Assembly (NCBI GenBank): GCA_019119555.1
Contig: DWWU01000003.1
Location: forward strand, 24,532 to 88,531
DNA length: 64,000 nucleotides
DNA from: Candidatus Fusicatenibacter intestinigallinarum
GTDB taxonomy: Bacteria > Bacillota > Clostridia > Lachnospirales > Lachnospiraceae
Direction of reading: 5' to 3'
A program made the translations under genes and the position numbers. Shown here piece by piece: positions 8,146 to 17,171 of the stretch. How positions within the stretch are numbered: the first letter of the stretch is position 1; every line of letters starts with the position of its first letter. The notes under the pieces are model-generated. The model saw only the letters and a program-made list of their open reading frames with translations, was not told where the DNA came from and searched no databases.

Positions 8146-9834
8146 ATGGGCTACAAATCAGACATCGAAATTGCACAGGAATGTACCATGGAGCCGATTA
8201 CCAAGATTGCAGAGAAAGCAGGGATTGATGAAGAATACCTGGAGCAGTACGGAAAGTACAAAGCGAAAATCGATTACAATTTCCTGAAGAAGACAGATAA
8301 AAAGGACGGAAAGCTGGTTCTGGTAACCGCGATCAACCCGACTCCGGCAGGTGAAGGAAAGACCACGACCACTGTAGGTCTGGCAGACGCGATGCAGAAA
8401 CTTGGAAAGAACGTAATGGTAGCGCTTCGCGAGCCGTCCCTGGGACCGGTATTCGGCGTGAAGGGAGGAGCAGCCGGCGGCGGATACGCACAGGTTGTTC
8501 CGATGGAAGACATCAACCTGCATTTTACAGGCGACTTCCACGCAATCGGCGCAGCCAATAACCTGCTGGCAGCAATGTTGGACAACCATATTTATCAGGG
8601 AAATGAGCTGAACATCGATCCGCGGAAAATCACCTGGAGAAGATGCGTGGACATGAATGACCGTCAGCTGAGAAACATTGTAGACGGACTTGGCGGAAGA
8701 ACCAACGGAGTGCCGAGAGAAGACGGCTATGATATCACCGTTGCTTCCGAGATCATGGCAGTTCTTTGTCTGGCAAACGACATCAAGGATCTGAAAGAGA
8801 GACTGTCCAGAATTATCGTTGGATATACCTACGGAAAAGTTTCCGAGCAGAAACCGGTAACGGCAGGCGATCTGCACGCAGAAGGCGCAATGTGCGCACT
8901 GCTGAAAGACGCTCTGAAACCGAACCTGGTACAGACCCTGGAGCATGTACCGGCAATCGTACATGGCGGACCGTTCGCGAACATCGCCCATGGATGTAAC
9001 TCTGTAACGGCTACCAAGATGGCTCTGAAGCTTGGCGATTACGCGATCACAGAGGCAGGATTCGGCGCAGACCTGGGCGCTGAAAAATTCCTGGATATCA
9101 AATGCCGTATGGCAGGACTGAAACCGAACGCAGTCGTTATCGTAGCGACCGTGAGAGCGCTGAAATACAACGGCGGGGTACTGAAGGCTGAGCTGAATCA
9201 TGAGAACCTTGAGGCTCTGGAGAAAGGTATGCCAAACCTGCTGAAACATGTAAGCAATATCAGAAACGTATATCATTTGCCATGTGTGGTTGCAATTAAC
9301 GCATTCCCGACCGATACCAAGGCTGAGCTGGATCTTGTGGAAGCGAAATGTAAGGAACTGGGCGTAAACGTTGCTCTGTCTGAAGTATGGGCAAAGGGCG
9401 GCGAAGGCGGTATTGCTCTGGCAGAGGAAGTAATTCGTCTGTGCGAGGAGCCGAACGATCAGTTTACCTATGCCTACGAGCTGGAAGGCAGCATCGAGGA
9501 CAAGCTGAATCAGATTGTTCAGAAAGTATACGGCGGAAAGAAAGTTGTTCTCACTGCAAATGCGCAGAAACAGGCGAAACAGCTGGAAGACCTGGGATTC
9601 GGCAACTGTCCGATCTGTGTTGCAAAGACCCAGTACAGCCTGACTGACGATCAGACGAAGCTGGGAGCTCCGACCGATTTCGAAGTAACCGTACGCAATC
9701 TGAAGATTTCCGCAGGTGCTGGTTTTATTGTAGCTCTGACCGGTGAAATCATGACGATGCCAGGACTTCCGAAAGTTCCGGCGGCAGAACGTATTGACGT
9801 GGATGAGAACGGAAAAATTTCCGGTCTGTTTTAA
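8146..9834 (+). CDS. fhs: Formate-tetrahydrofolate ligase
   Basis: A 562-residue cytoplasmic enzyme that makes 10-formyl-THF from formate, THF and ATP, feeding purine synthesis and, in acetogens, the methyl branch of the Wood-Ljungdahl pathway. The P-loop [16 protein letters not shown] and the downstream block [18 protein letters not shown] are diagnostic. Length fits the family (about 556). ATG 8146 is preceded by AAAGGAGAAGG; the in-frame TTG at 8002 lies inside the riboswitch and is rejected. The gene is monocistronic, ending in a terminator at 9951. Codons are highly biased, suggesting strong expression. No other folate-pathway gene lies beside it. Confidence 0.97.
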   Translation: MGYKSDIEIAQECTMEPITKIAEKAGIDEEYLEQYGKYKAKIDYNFLKKTDKKDGKLVLVTAINPTPAGEGKTTTTVGLADAMQKLGKNVMVALREPSLGPVFGVKGGAAGGGYAQVVPMEDINLHFTGDFHAIGAANNLLAAMLDNHIYQGNELNIDPRKITWRRCVDMNDRQLRNIVDGLGGRTNGVPREDGYDITVASEIMAVLCLANDIKDLKERLSRIIVGYTYGKVSEQKPVTAGDLHAEGAMCALLKDALKPNLVQTLEHVPAIVHGGPFANIAHGCNSVTATKMALKLGDYAITEAGFGADLGAEKFLDIKCRMAGLKPNAVVIVATVRALKYNGGVLKAELNHENLEALEKGMPNLLKHVSNIRNVYHLPCVVAINAFPTDTKAELDLVEAKCKELGVNVALSEVWAKGGEGGIALAEEVIRLCEEPNDQFTYAYELEGSIEDKLNQIVQKVYGGKKVVLTANAQKQAKQLEDLGFGNCPICVAKTQYSLTDDQTKLGAPTDFEVTVRNLKISAGAGFIVALTGEIMTMPGLPKVPAAERIDVDENGKISGLF

Positions 9835-9867
9835 ACATATGCGGCTGAAACGTATGTTTCGGACAGA

Positions 9868-9896
9868 GTAACCGTTTTGCAGAGCTGAACGGTTAC
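9868..9896. repeat. Family-1 palindrome (first of a tandem pair)
   Basis: Left arm GTAACCGTTTTGC, 3-nt centre AGA, right arm GCTGAACGGTTAC. A second copy starts 6 nt later. Confidence 0.85.
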
Positions 9897-9901
9897 GAAA
9901 C

Positions 9902-9929
9902 GTAACAGTTCGGTCAGCTGAACTGTAAC
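9902..9929. repeat. Family-1 palindrome (second of a tandem pair)
   Basis: Left arm GTAACAGTTCGGT, centre CA, right arm GCTGAACTGTAAC. Confidence 0.85.
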
Positions 9930-9950
9930 TACGAAATATCAGCAAGTACA

Positions 9951-10000
9951 CTCCGCAGAAATCAGGCATAAGATCTGTGCCGGTTTCTGCGGAGCTTTTT
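9951..10000 (+). terminator. fhs terminator
   Basis: Stem CTCCGCAGAAA (9951-9961) with TTTCTGCGGAG (9984-9994), then CTTTTT. Confidence 0.9.
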
Positions 10001-10073
10001 GTTTTCAGAATTTCGGCCGCATCCTTCCATACTTTAGTTATGTGTCAAAATGTGATTTTATCAGCCCTTTTTA

Positions 10074-10102
10074 TTGCAAACTTTATAAAAACGGTCTATA
10101 CT
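10074..10102 (+). promoter_or_regulatory. Promoter of the repeat-bearing NlpC/P60 gene
   Basis: -35 TTGCAA (10074-10079), 17-nt spacer, -10 TATACT (10097-10102). The leader to the ATG at 10205 is about 95 nt. Confidence 0.7.
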
Positions 10103-10204
10103 GACCATTGTATGGGGAAAAGACAGATGAAACGCCTTCTCCGCTGTACAATTGCAGAAAAAAGAGCAGGAAGGAAAGGAGCACGGAAGAAAAGGGAACG
10201 ACAA

Positions 10205-12796
10205 ATGAAAAAGAAAAAACTCAATAAAGTATTTGCGGGAGGTCTGCTGTCTGTTGCTGCTGCGGTCTTTCTGACCGCTGCGGTACCGGCTTTCGGTGCG
10301 GGCAGTATACAGAGTGGTTCATCAGATGTAATCTCCGCTTCACAGCAAAGCGAGGGGGCGGAAGAATCCCCGGCAGTGACTTCGGAACCGGCACAGAGTC
10401 CGGAACCTTACCGGGCGTCCGCGGAACCGGACGCTTCCGTGACAGATACACCGGCGCCGGAGGATTCCGGCGAAGGGGAAGCGCCGGCAGTTCCGGCGCC
10501 GGACAATTCCGTTTTCCCGTCGGAACAAGGCCTCACGGATACGGAAAACGATGTCCAGACACTGGACTGGGCGCCGGGCTGGAATCTGGTAAACGGAAAG
10601 TATTATTACTATCTGGACGACGGAACGATGGTCCGGGGGCAATGGCTGAAAGACGGGAATGACTGGTATTATCTGAACGATGACGGAACGATGAAGTCCG
10701 GGGAATGGTTTAAAGACGGAATCGACTGGTATTATCTCCGTGACTGGGGCGGGATGATGCACGACCAGTTTTTTACTTATAACGGAGAGATCTATTACTT
10801 CCGCAGCTGGGGCGGAATGATGTACGGCATGACGTTCCAGGCCGGCGGAAAAACCTACAGGGCCAACGCCGACGGAACGCTTGTAACCGGCTGGTCGGAG
10901 GAAAACGGAAAGTATTACTATTATAATGCCGACGGATCCCGTTATGAGACGGAGGGCTGGCTGCATCTTGGAACCACTTATGACACCTATTACTATATCA
11001 GTGCGGATGGATCCCGCGTGCAGGGCCAGTGGCTGAAGGACGGAATCGACTGGTATTATCTGAACGATGACGGAACGATGAAGTCCGGGGAATGGTTTAA
11101 AGATGGAATCGACTGGTACTATCTCCGCGACTGGGGCGGAATGATGTATAACCAGTTCTTTACCTATAAAGGAAATACTTATTATTTCCGCAGCTGGGGC
11201 GGCATGATGTACAGCGGAAGATTCCAGGTCAACGGTAAATGGTATACGGCGGACAGCAGCGGAGTGGTTTACAGTGAAGGCTGGACACTGATCGACGGAA
11301 AGTATTACTATATGCAGGCGGACGGCACCATCTACCGTCAGGAAGGCTGGCTGAACCTGAACGGAAAGTATTATTACATAAATGCGGACGGATCCCGCGT
11401 GCAGGGTCAGTGGCTGAAAGACGGAATCGACTGGTATTATCTGAACGATGACGGAACGATGAAGTCCGGGGAATGGTTTAAGGACGGAATCGACTGGTAC
11501 TACCTCCGTGACTGGGGAGGGATGATGTATAATCAGTTCTTCACCTATCAGGGAGATACCTATTACTTCCGCAGCTGGGGCGGCATGATGTACGATATGA
11601 AGTTCCAGGTGAACGGGAAGACGTACAAGGCCAACAGCGACGGAACGCTGGCGAAAGGCTGGGTGCAGGAGAGCGGAAAGTATTATTATTACGACACCCA
11701 GTGTGCCCTTTACGATACAGAGGGCTGGCTGCATCTTGGAACCGGCTACGATACCTACTATTATATCAGCGCAGACGGATCCCGCGTGCAGGGTCAGTGG
11801 CTGAAAGACGGAATCGACTGGTATTATCTGAACGATGACGGAACAATGAAGTCCGCGGAATGGTTCCAGGAAGGAAACGACTGGTATTATCTCCGTGAAT
11901 GGGGCGGCGCCATGCATGATATGCTGTTTTATGACGGGGAAAATACTTATTACTTCGAGAGCGACTGCAGGATGGCCCGGGGCTGGTATCAGATCGGCGG
12001 TTATACTTATTATTTCCGCGACTGGGGCGCCGCGATGAACACCGCCTGGGTGATTGACGGTGTACATTATGTGTTTGATTCCCAGGGGCATCTGGTGGAA
12101 ACTCAGATGGACGCTCAGGTTGGCGTCAGAACGATTAAGAACTTTCTGAAGAACGCGCTTCTTCCGGTAGGCAATACGCTGTATATCTGGGGAGGCGGTC
12201 ATGACGATGCAGATGCAAGCCGTTATGGGGTAAATCCACAGTGGAAAAGTTTTTTCGATTCCCAGGATGAGGACTATAACTATACGCAGCACCGTTATGA
12301 GTATGGCAACGGCCTTGACTGTTCCGGGTATGTGGGCTGGGCGGCTCATCAGGTGATGCAGACCTGGGCGACTACCACATCTACAATTACACCGAAATAT
12401 TATTACGAAAAGGGCTGGGGCTCTTACGTGGAAAACGATACGTCTATGAAGTTTCAGACCGGAGATGTGGTGAGTATGAGCGGCCATGTCTGGATCGTTC
12501 TCGGCCAGTGCAGCGACGGAAGTATTGTGATACTGCATGCGTCACCCAAGTACGTACAGATCAGCGGATCGGTATCGTCGAGCGGAAGTACCAACAGTGA
12601 AGCGATTCAGCTGGCGGAGCAATATATGAGCAGATATTATCCTGTGGCGTATGGCCGTTACGGGTGCAAAGTGGCCAGCAGAAGTTATATGACAGGCGTC
12701 AATCACTTTACATGGAGCAGTTCTGTGCTGAGCGATCCGGACGGTTACCGGAACATGAGCCCGGCGCAGATTCTTGCGGATCTGTTCGGAGAGTAA
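10205..12796 (+). CDS. Secreted wall hydrolase: choline-binding-type repeats plus NlpC/P60-like domain
   Basis: An 863-residue exported protein. A signal peptide (KKKKL then a hydrophobic run, cleavage near AFGA) is followed by a Ser/Pro/Glu linker to about residue 118, then an array of cell-wall-binding repeats (GQWLKDGIDWYYL, NDDGTMKSGEWF, RDWGGMMY) up to about residue 640. The C-terminal domain has NlpC/P60-type residues: Cys706 in GLDCSGYVGW and His761 in MSGHVWIVLG, fitting a gamma-D-glutamyl-diamino-acid endopeptidase of peptidoglycan, with an insertion between strands (DEDYNYTQHRY). Within the repeats a block of about 385 nt recurs four times almost unchanged. Start ATG 10205 is chosen for the signal peptide; an upstream in-frame ATG at 10129 would bury it. 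Confidence 0.87.
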   Translation: MKKKKLNKVFAGGLLSVAAAVFLTAAVPAFGAGSIQSGSSDVISASQQSEGAEESPAVTSEPAQSPEPYRASAEPDASVTDTPAPEDSGEGEAPAVPAPDNSVFPSEQGLTDTENDVQTLDWAPGWNLVNGKYYYYLDDGTMVRGQWLKDGNDWYYLNDDGTMKSGEWFKDGIDWYYLRDWGGMMHDQFFTYNGEIYYFRSWGGMMYGMTFQAGGKTYRANADGTLVTGWSEENGKYYYYNADGSRYETEGWLHLGTTYDTYYYISADGSRVQGQWLKDGIDWYYLNDDGTMKSGEWFKDGIDWYYLRDWGGMMYNQFFTYKGNTYYFRSWGGMMYSGRFQVNGKWYTADSSGVVYSEGWTLIDGKYYYMQADGTIYRQEGWLNLNGKYYYINADGSRVQGQWLKDGIDWYYLNDDGTMKSGEWFKDGIDWYYLRDWGGMMYNQFFTYQGDTYYFRSWGGMMYDMKFQVNGKTYKANSDGTLAKGWVQESGKYYYYDTQCALYDTEGWLHLGTGYDTYYYISADGSRVQGQWLKDGIDWYYLNDDGTMKSAEWFQEGNDWYYLREWGGAMHDMLFYDGENTYYFESDCRMARGWYQIGGYTYYFRDWGAAMNTAWVIDGVHYVFDSQGHLVETQMDAQVGVRTIKNFLKNALLPVGNTLYIWGGGHDDADASRYGVNPQWKSFFDSQDEDYNYTQHRYEYGNGLDCSGYVGWAAHQVMQTWATTTSTITPKYYYEKGWGSYVENDTSMKFQTGDVVSMSGHVWIVLGQCSDGSIVILHASPKYVQISGSVSSSGSTNSEAIQLAEQYMSRYYPVAYGRYGCKVASRSYMTGVNHFTWSSSVLSDPDGYRNMSPAQILADLFGE
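10637..11900 (+). repeat. Four ~385-nt near-identical in-gene repeats
   Basis: The string GGG(C/T)CAGTGG or its variant recurs at about 10637, 11023, 11404 and 11791 (steps of 386, 381 and 387 nt), each opening a block that encodes the same repeat set. DNA identity is high enough for recombination. Confidence 0.8.
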
Positions 12797-12824
12797 ACAT
12801 CTTCTGAAAAACAAAGAGAAAAAG

Positions 12825-12852
12825 GTTACAGTTCAGCTGGTTGAACTGTTGC
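12825..12852. repeat. Family-1 palindrome
   Basis: Left arm GTTACAGTTCAGC, centre TG, right arm GTTGAACTGTTGC, just upstream of the terminator at 12854. Confidence 0.85.
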
Positions 12853-12853
12853 G

Positions 12854-12895
12854 AAAAGAGGATTTCTGACGAAAGCGCCGGAAATCCTCTTTTTT
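12854..12895 (+). terminator. Terminator of the NlpC/P60 gene
   Basis: Stem AAAAGAGGATTTC (12854-12866) with GAAATCCTCTTTT (12881-12893), T-run to 12895. Confidence 0.9.
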
Positions 12896-13003
12896 GATTG
12901 TATAAATTCTGTTTTTGTTGTAAGCTGGAGTGGGTTTGAAAAGCAACGGAAAACCATTCCTGTGATTCGGGCGACGCAGTGAACGCGTCAGAAGGAGGTA
13001 AAA

Positions 13004-13405
13004 ATGGATTACGGATATCTGCTGGAAGAAGCGCTGAAGGCCAGAAAGGCGGCATATGCCCCCTATTCCGGGTTTCAGGTGGGAGCGGCGCTGCTTTGTG
13101 CGGACGGCAGTATTTATACCGGCTGTAATGTGGAAAATTCGTCTTACGGAGCAGCCTGCTGTGCGGAACGCACTGCTTTTTTCAAGGCAGTTTCGGAGGG
13201 AAAGAGATCTTTTCGCGCTATTGCGGTAGTGGGAGGAAAAAAGGATGAGGAGGTTCTGGAGGTATGTCCACCCTGCGGTATCTGCCGGCAGGTGATGCGG
13301 GAATTCTGCGGTTCCGACTTTGCCGTTGTGCTGGGACGCAGCAGTCTGGATTATGATATTTACACATTGGAGCAGCTGTTTCCCCTGCCTTTCGATACAT
13401 TTTAA
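13004..13405 (+). CDS. cdd: Cytidine deaminase
   Basis: A 133-residue zinc enzyme that converts cytidine and deoxycytidine to uridine forms in pyrimidine salvage. Zinc ligands and catalytic Glu lie in CNVENSSYGAACCAERTA (CAE block) and PCGICRQ, as in the short homotetrameric cdd class. The ribosome site AGAAGGAGGT lies 7 nt before ATG 13004. It is followed 158 bp later by deoC with its own promoter, so the two form a salvage cluster but probably not one obligate operon. Confidence 0.96.
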   Translation: MDYGYLLEEALKARKAAYAPYSGFQVGAALLCADGSIYTGCNVENSSYGAACCAERTAFFKAVSEGKRSFRAIAVVGGKKDEEVLEVCPPCGICRQVMREFCGSDFAVVLGRSSLDYDIYTLEQLFPLPFDTF

Positions 13406-13425
13406 ATGGAAGAACAAGAAATTTC

Positions 13426-13454
13426 TTTCCAAATCAGAAGAGATCGCTTATACT
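13426..13454 (+). promoter_or_regulatory. Candidate deoC promoter
   Basis: -35 TTTCCA (13426-13431), 17-nt spacer, -10 TATACT (13449-13454). Confidence 0.6.
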
Positions 13455-13507
13455 AAACTGTAGTGCTGCCGGAGGGAATACGCCGGCAGGGATAAGGATG
13501 AGTCAAC

Positions 13508-13535
13508 GTAACCGTTCGGTTGGCGGAACGGTTGC
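13508..13535. repeat. Family-1 palindrome in the deoC leader
   Basis: Left arm GTAACCGTTCGGT, centre TG, right arm GCGGAACGGTTGC. It lies between the deoC promoter and the start codon, so it is transcribed in the leader. Confidence 0.85.
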
Positions 13536-13563
13536 GGGACAACTGCATCGGAGGAGAGAGAAA

Positions 13564-14253
13564 ATGAATGCAACAGACATCTTGCGGCATATAGACCACA
13601 CGCAGCTGAAGGCGACGGCTTCGTGGGATGATATACAAAAGCTCTGTGAGGAAGCGATACAGTACGGTACGGCGTCCGTCTGTATTCCGCCCTGCTATGT
13701 AAAACGGGTCAGGGAACGGTTTGGCAGAAAACCGGTGATCTGTACGGTGATCGGGTTCCCTCTGGGATATGCCACCACGGGAACAAAGCTGGCGGAGACC
13801 CGGGAGGCTCTGGAAAACGGAGCGGACGAATTTGATATGGTGATTAATCTGTCGGATGTAAAGAACGGGATGTTCGACCGGGTGGAGGAAGAAATCCGGG
13901 CGCTGAAGGAAGCTGTGGGAGAACATATTCTGAAAGTGATCGTCGAAACCTGCTGTCTGACTGAGGAGGAGAAGATTCGTCTGTGTGGCTGCGTCACGAG
14001 AGCTGGTGCGGATTATATCAAGACGTCTACAGGATTCGGGGCAAAGGGCGCGGAGCTTTCCGATATCCTCCTGTTCCGCAGTCATATCGGTGGGGGTGTG
14101 AAGATCAAGGCGGCCGGAGGAATCCGAAGCGTTGAGGATATGGAAGCGTTCCTGGAAGCGGGAGCGGACCGGCTGGGCACCAGCAGCGGCATTGCTGTGC
14201 TGCGCAGTGCGGGCAGAATGGAGCCGTTACAGAATACAGAAGAGGGGACATGA
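13564..14253 (+). CDS. deoC: Deoxyribose-phosphate aldolase
   Basis: A 229-residue class I aldolase that splits deoxyribose-5-phosphate into glyceraldehyde-3-phosphate and acetaldehyde, the last step of deoxynucleoside catabolism. The Schiff-base lysine lies in DYIKTSTGFGAKGA and the second conserved lysine in VKIKAAGGIRS. Start ATG 13564 follows GGAGGAGAGAG. The stop is only 4 nt from the lipoprotein gene, so the two are co-transcribed, pointing to nucleoside uptake for the latter. Confidence 0.96.
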   Translation: MNATDILRHIDHTQLKATASWDDIQKLCEEAIQYGTASVCIPPCYVKRVRERFGRKPVICTVIGFPLGYATTGTKLAETREALENGADEFDMVINLSDVKNGMFDRVEEEIRALKEAVGEHILKVIVETCCLTEEEKIRLCGCVTRAGADYIKTSTGFGAKGAELSDILLFRSHIGGGVKIKAAGGIRSVEDMEAFLEAGADRLGTSSGIAVLRSAGRMEPLQNTEEGT

Positions 14254-14257
14254 AAAT

Positions 14258-15325
14258 ATGAAGAAAAGGGGCTTATGCCTGTGTGCGGCGGCTGTCCTGC
14301 TTGGAATCTGCGGATGCGGCAGAGAGACGGAACTTCCGGTGACCCTTGCAGTTGTCACCGACGGGGGCAGCACGGAGGATCAGGCGGTCAATCAGGCGGT
14401 CTGGCAGACCGTTCAGGCATACGGGGAAGAGACGGGAGAGGAAACCGGCTGTTACGTTCCGGAGGATAAGAGCGCGTCAGCCTGCCGTGATGCGATTGAT
14501 GAGGCCGTAAAGAAAGGCGCGGAAGTGGTCGTCTGCCACGGAGAAGAGGCCGGCGCGGCAGTCTACGAGGCGCAGAGGGAATACCGGGACGTCCGTTTTC
14601 TGCTGCTGGACGCGGAGCCGCATGCCGGCGGAAGCGACAGAGCAAGACTGCGGGGAAACACACGGTGTATTCTTTTCGACCGTGAGGAGGCAGGATTTCT
14701 CGCAGGCTATGCGGCGGTGAGGGAAGGGTATACCAGCCTTGCCTATTACGGAGGCGCAGACGGAGACAGAGCGAAGGAGTACGGAGCAGGATTCCTGGAA
14801 GGGGCGCAAGAGGCGGCTTCGGAGATGCAGCTGGAGGAAGGCGGCGTACAGATCCGGTATGAAGAAAGAGGAACGGATGGGGTTTCTCCCGAATTTATGA
14901 ATGAGACCGAGCAGCTGTACCGGGAGGGATGCCAGGCAATCTTCACGGACGGAAGCGCATTTGAAACAATTGTAAGAAAAGCCGCGGAGCTTACCGGCGG
15001 AAATGTGCTGGGCGTCGTCACAGATGAATCTCAGAAATCTGCGAATGTTGTGATCAGCGCGGCAAATAAATATGAAGAGATTCTGAAGCAGGAGCTGCAG
15101 GATGTTGCCGGAGAGTCATTTGACGGAGGAAAAACGGAAACGGCGGGAATCAGAGAAGGAGGGGTCGGACTGACGATGGACACTTCCCGGCTGCAGAATT
15201 TTACGGAAGATCAGTATCAGGAGATCATCGGAAAAATAGAAGAAGGTCAGATCCAGTTTCGTGGAACAGAGGTTCTGGAACACACGGATGATCTGCAGCT
15301 GCTTCAGCTTCAGACTGATGGATAA
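14258..15325 (+). CDS. BMP/PnrA-type nucleoside-binding lipoprotein
   Basis: A 355-residue periplasmic-binding-type protein. The N-terminus (MKKRGLCLCAAAVLLGICGCG) is a lipoprotein signal with C20 as the likely lipidated residue. The body (VTLAVVTDGGSTEDQAVNQ, EEAGFLAGYAAVREG, YYGGADGDRAKEYGAGFLEG) follows the basic-membrane-protein fold that binds nucleosides for an ABC importer. GAGGGGA is 10 nt upstream of ATG 14258. No permease or ATPase follows: the next gene has its own promoter. It therefore looks like an orphan receptor, coupled only to deoC. The exact ligand is inference from context. Confidence 0.85.
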   Translation: MKKRGLCLCAAAVLLGICGCGRETELPVTLAVVTDGGSTEDQAVNQAVWQTVQAYGEETGEETGCYVPEDKSASACRDAIDEAVKKGAEVVVCHGEEAGAAVYEAQREYRDVRFLLLDAEPHAGGSDRARLRGNTRCILFDREEAGFLAGYAAVREGYTSLAYYGGADGDRAKEYGAGFLEGAQEAASEMQLEEGGVQIRYEERGTDGVSPEFMNETEQLYREGCQAIFTDGSAFETIVRKAAELTGGNVLGVVTDESQKSANVVISAANKYEEILKQELQDVAGESFDGGKTETAGIREGGVGLTMDTSRLQNFTEDQYQEIIGKIEEGQIQFRGTEVLEHTDDLQLLQLQTDG

Positions 15326-15374
15326 AACGTTAAATTTCCATGGAAATATCTTAAGAAAAAAATCAGATTGGTGG

Positions 15375-15403
15375 TTGCAACGTTCTTCAAATTGTGCTAT
15401 TAT
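15375..15403 (+). promoter_or_regulatory. Promoter of the PcsB-like gene
   Basis: -35 TTGCAA (15375-15380), 17-nt spacer, -10 TATTAT (15398-15403). Confidence 0.75.
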
Positions 15404-15488
15404 GTAGTGGAATTGAAAAAAGTGTTTCAAAAATGTTACAGAAAAATAACGTTGATTAATAAGTGTTAAACGGGAGTGGATAATAATA

Positions 15489-16790
15489 ATGAGAAAAAAA
15501 ATCCTTGCTCTGATGCTGACAGTGATGATCGGAAGTGCGCAGGTGATGACCGTCAGCGCAGCAAAGTCAACCGACGAGCTGGAGCAGCAGAAAGCACAGA
15601 CAACCGCACAGTTAAACGAGACACAGGATTCCATCAATGATCTGGAGAGCAAGAAGGAAGCAATCACCAATCAGATCGGCGAGCTGGATGCACAGCTGGT
15701 TGTAACGATGGCGGCTGTGGAAACTCTGAAGACTGATATTGCAAACAAGCAGACGGAAATCGAGGAGACACAGCAGAAACTGGAAGCAGCACAGCAGGAT
15801 CAGGCAGAGCAGTATGAGGCTCTGAAAAGCAGAATTCAGTATTTGTATGAGAACGGCGGAAATACCGCGTGGGCGTCTCTGCTTCTCTCCGGAGAGGATT
15901 TATCAGAGATCCTGAACCAGGCGGAGTATACACAGAAGATGTACGACTATGACCGTGAGTGTCTGGAGAAATACATGGAGATCACTCAGCAGGTCAGCGA
16001 TTACAGCGACCAGCTGGCAACGGAAAAGGCAGAGCTTGAGGCAAGCGAGGCAGAGCAGGAAGCGCAGCAGGCGCAGCTGCAGAATATGCTGGCAGAGAAG
16101 AAAGCAACTTCTGCGGATTACGATGCACAGCTCGCGGACATGCAGGCGAAGGCTGCAGAGTATGAGAGTCTGATCGAAGAGCAGAACGCTCAGATCCAGG
16201 CAATTCAGGAGCAGCAGGCTGCAGAGGCGGCTGCACAGGCAGCAGCGGAGGAAGCTGCGAGACAGCAGGAAGCGGAAGCACAGCAGGCTGCACGGGAAGC
16301 GGCGGCTGAATCCAATCGCCAGTCCAGCAGCAACAGCAGCTCTGACACACAGAATTCCAGCAGCAATACAAATTCCAATACAAACAGCAACAAGAATAAT
16401 TCTTCAAAAACAGAAGATACTTCCGATAATGTAAGTCCTTCCAGCGGAACCGGACAGGATGTCGTAAATTATGCAGTACAGTTTGTCGGCAATCCGTATG
16501 TATGGGGAGGGACAAGCCTGACAAACGGAGCGGACTGTTCCGGATTTATCATGAGTGTATACGCTCACTTCGGCTACAGCCTGCCGCATTCTTCTTCCGC
16601 AATGAGATCTGAGGGAAGAGGAGTGTCCTATGCGGAAGCTCAGCCGGGCGATATTATCTGCTACGACGGCCATGTGGCGATCTACATGGGCGGCGGACAG
16701 ATTGTACATGCAAGCAACGCGAAAGACGGTATCAAAATCAGCAGCAATGCAGCGTACCGTACGATTCTTGCAGTACGCCGGATTGTCTGA
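15489..16790 (+). CDS. PcsB-like secreted coiled-coil NlpC/P60 peptidoglycan hydrolase
   Basis: A 433-residue exported protein. Signal peptide 1-25 (cut after VSA); a long Gln/Glu/Ala-rich coiled coil (about 27-270) like the PcsB/CwlO N-terminal domain that docks on FtsEX; a Ser/Asn/Thr linker (about 275-322); and a C-terminal NlpC/P60 domain with Cys in GADCSGFIM and His in DGHVAIYMG and IVHASN. The family cuts peptide cross-links during division or elongation. No ftsEX lies nearby. GGGAGTGGA is 10 nt before ATG 15489. A strong terminator follows at 16878. Confidence 0.92.
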   Translation: MRKKILALMLTVMIGSAQVMTVSAAKSTDELEQQKAQTTAQLNETQDSINDLESKKEAITNQIGELDAQLVVTMAAVETLKTDIANKQTEIEETQQKLEAAQQDQAEQYEALKSRIQYLYENGGNTAWASLLLSGEDLSEILNQAEYTQKMYDYDRECLEKYMEITQQVSDYSDQLATEKAELEASEAEQEAQQAQLQNMLAEKKATSADYDAQLADMQAKAAEYESLIEEQNAQIQAIQEQQAAEAAAQAAAEEAARQQEAEAQQAAREAAAESNRQSSSNSSSDTQNSSSNTNSNTNSNKNNSSKTEDTSDNVSPSSGTGQDVVNYAVQFVGNPYVWGGTSLTNGADCSGFIMSVYAHFGYSLPHSSSAMRSEGRGVSYAEAQPGDIICYDGHVAIYMGGGQIVHASNAKDGIKISSNAAYRTILAVRRIV

Positions 16791-16877
16791 TCAGACCGAT
16801 TACATATCAGACGCAGAGAACCATTCAGAGACCGGAATGGCTGCGGTTGAAATTATATGATTCATAACGACAGCAGG

Positions 16878-16917
16878 GAGCTGTACAGTGAAACAAATTC
16901 ACTGTACAGCTCTTTTT
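16878..16917 (+). terminator. Terminator of the PcsB-like gene
   Basis: Perfect 14-bp stem GAGCTGTACAGTGA (16878-16891) with TCACTGTACAGCTC (16899-16912), then five T. Confidence 0.93.
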
Positions 16918-16952
16918 ATATAACAGGGAACACGGTTTCCTGTTATATAAAA
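16914..16952. repeat. Family-2 palindrome fused to the terminator
   Basis: Arms TTTTATATAACAGGGAA and TTTCCTGTTATATAAAA around a short centre. It begins in the terminator's T-run. A near-identical copy follows the terminator at 30044. Confidence 0.85.
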
Positions 16953-17171
16953 TCGCCCGTGGGACGCGCACGCGTGCGGAGCGGAAAATTTATAGAATTC
17001 GTAAGAAAAAAGGAGGAATTTCTTTCGAAAATATTTTGAAATCGTGAGAGATGAATTTAAGAAAAGGCATGTAAGATATAGCGTGCAGGATGTGGGATCC
17101 GGTCTGGCGCGAAAGAATTTTTCATGACCGGATACCGTGACTGTCGGAGTAAAAAGGAAAGGCCGGGAAAA
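16953..17171. other. Gene-free stretch upstream of the YfhO-like gene
   Basis: No credible gene. TAAGATAT near 17070 could be a -10 box but no good -35 was found. A frame at 16857-17039 simply translates the terminator and family-2 palindrome. Confidence 0.4.

Noticed and set aside
8158-9969. A 603-codon open frame opposite fhs
   Set aside because: Antisense to a conserved, full-length enzyme; composition is Cys/His/Gln-rich as expected for reverse frames of biased genes.
10340-12538. A 732-codon open frame opposite the repeat-bearing NlpC/P60 gene
   Set aside because: It mirrors the in-gene repeats of the sense strand (HHSAPVAEI-type periodicity) and has no start signal.
16857-17039. A 60-codon frame after the PcsB-like gene
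   Set aside because: It is a translation of the terminator and family-2 palindrome; the same FYITGN..CYIK string appears at 30080 for the same reason.
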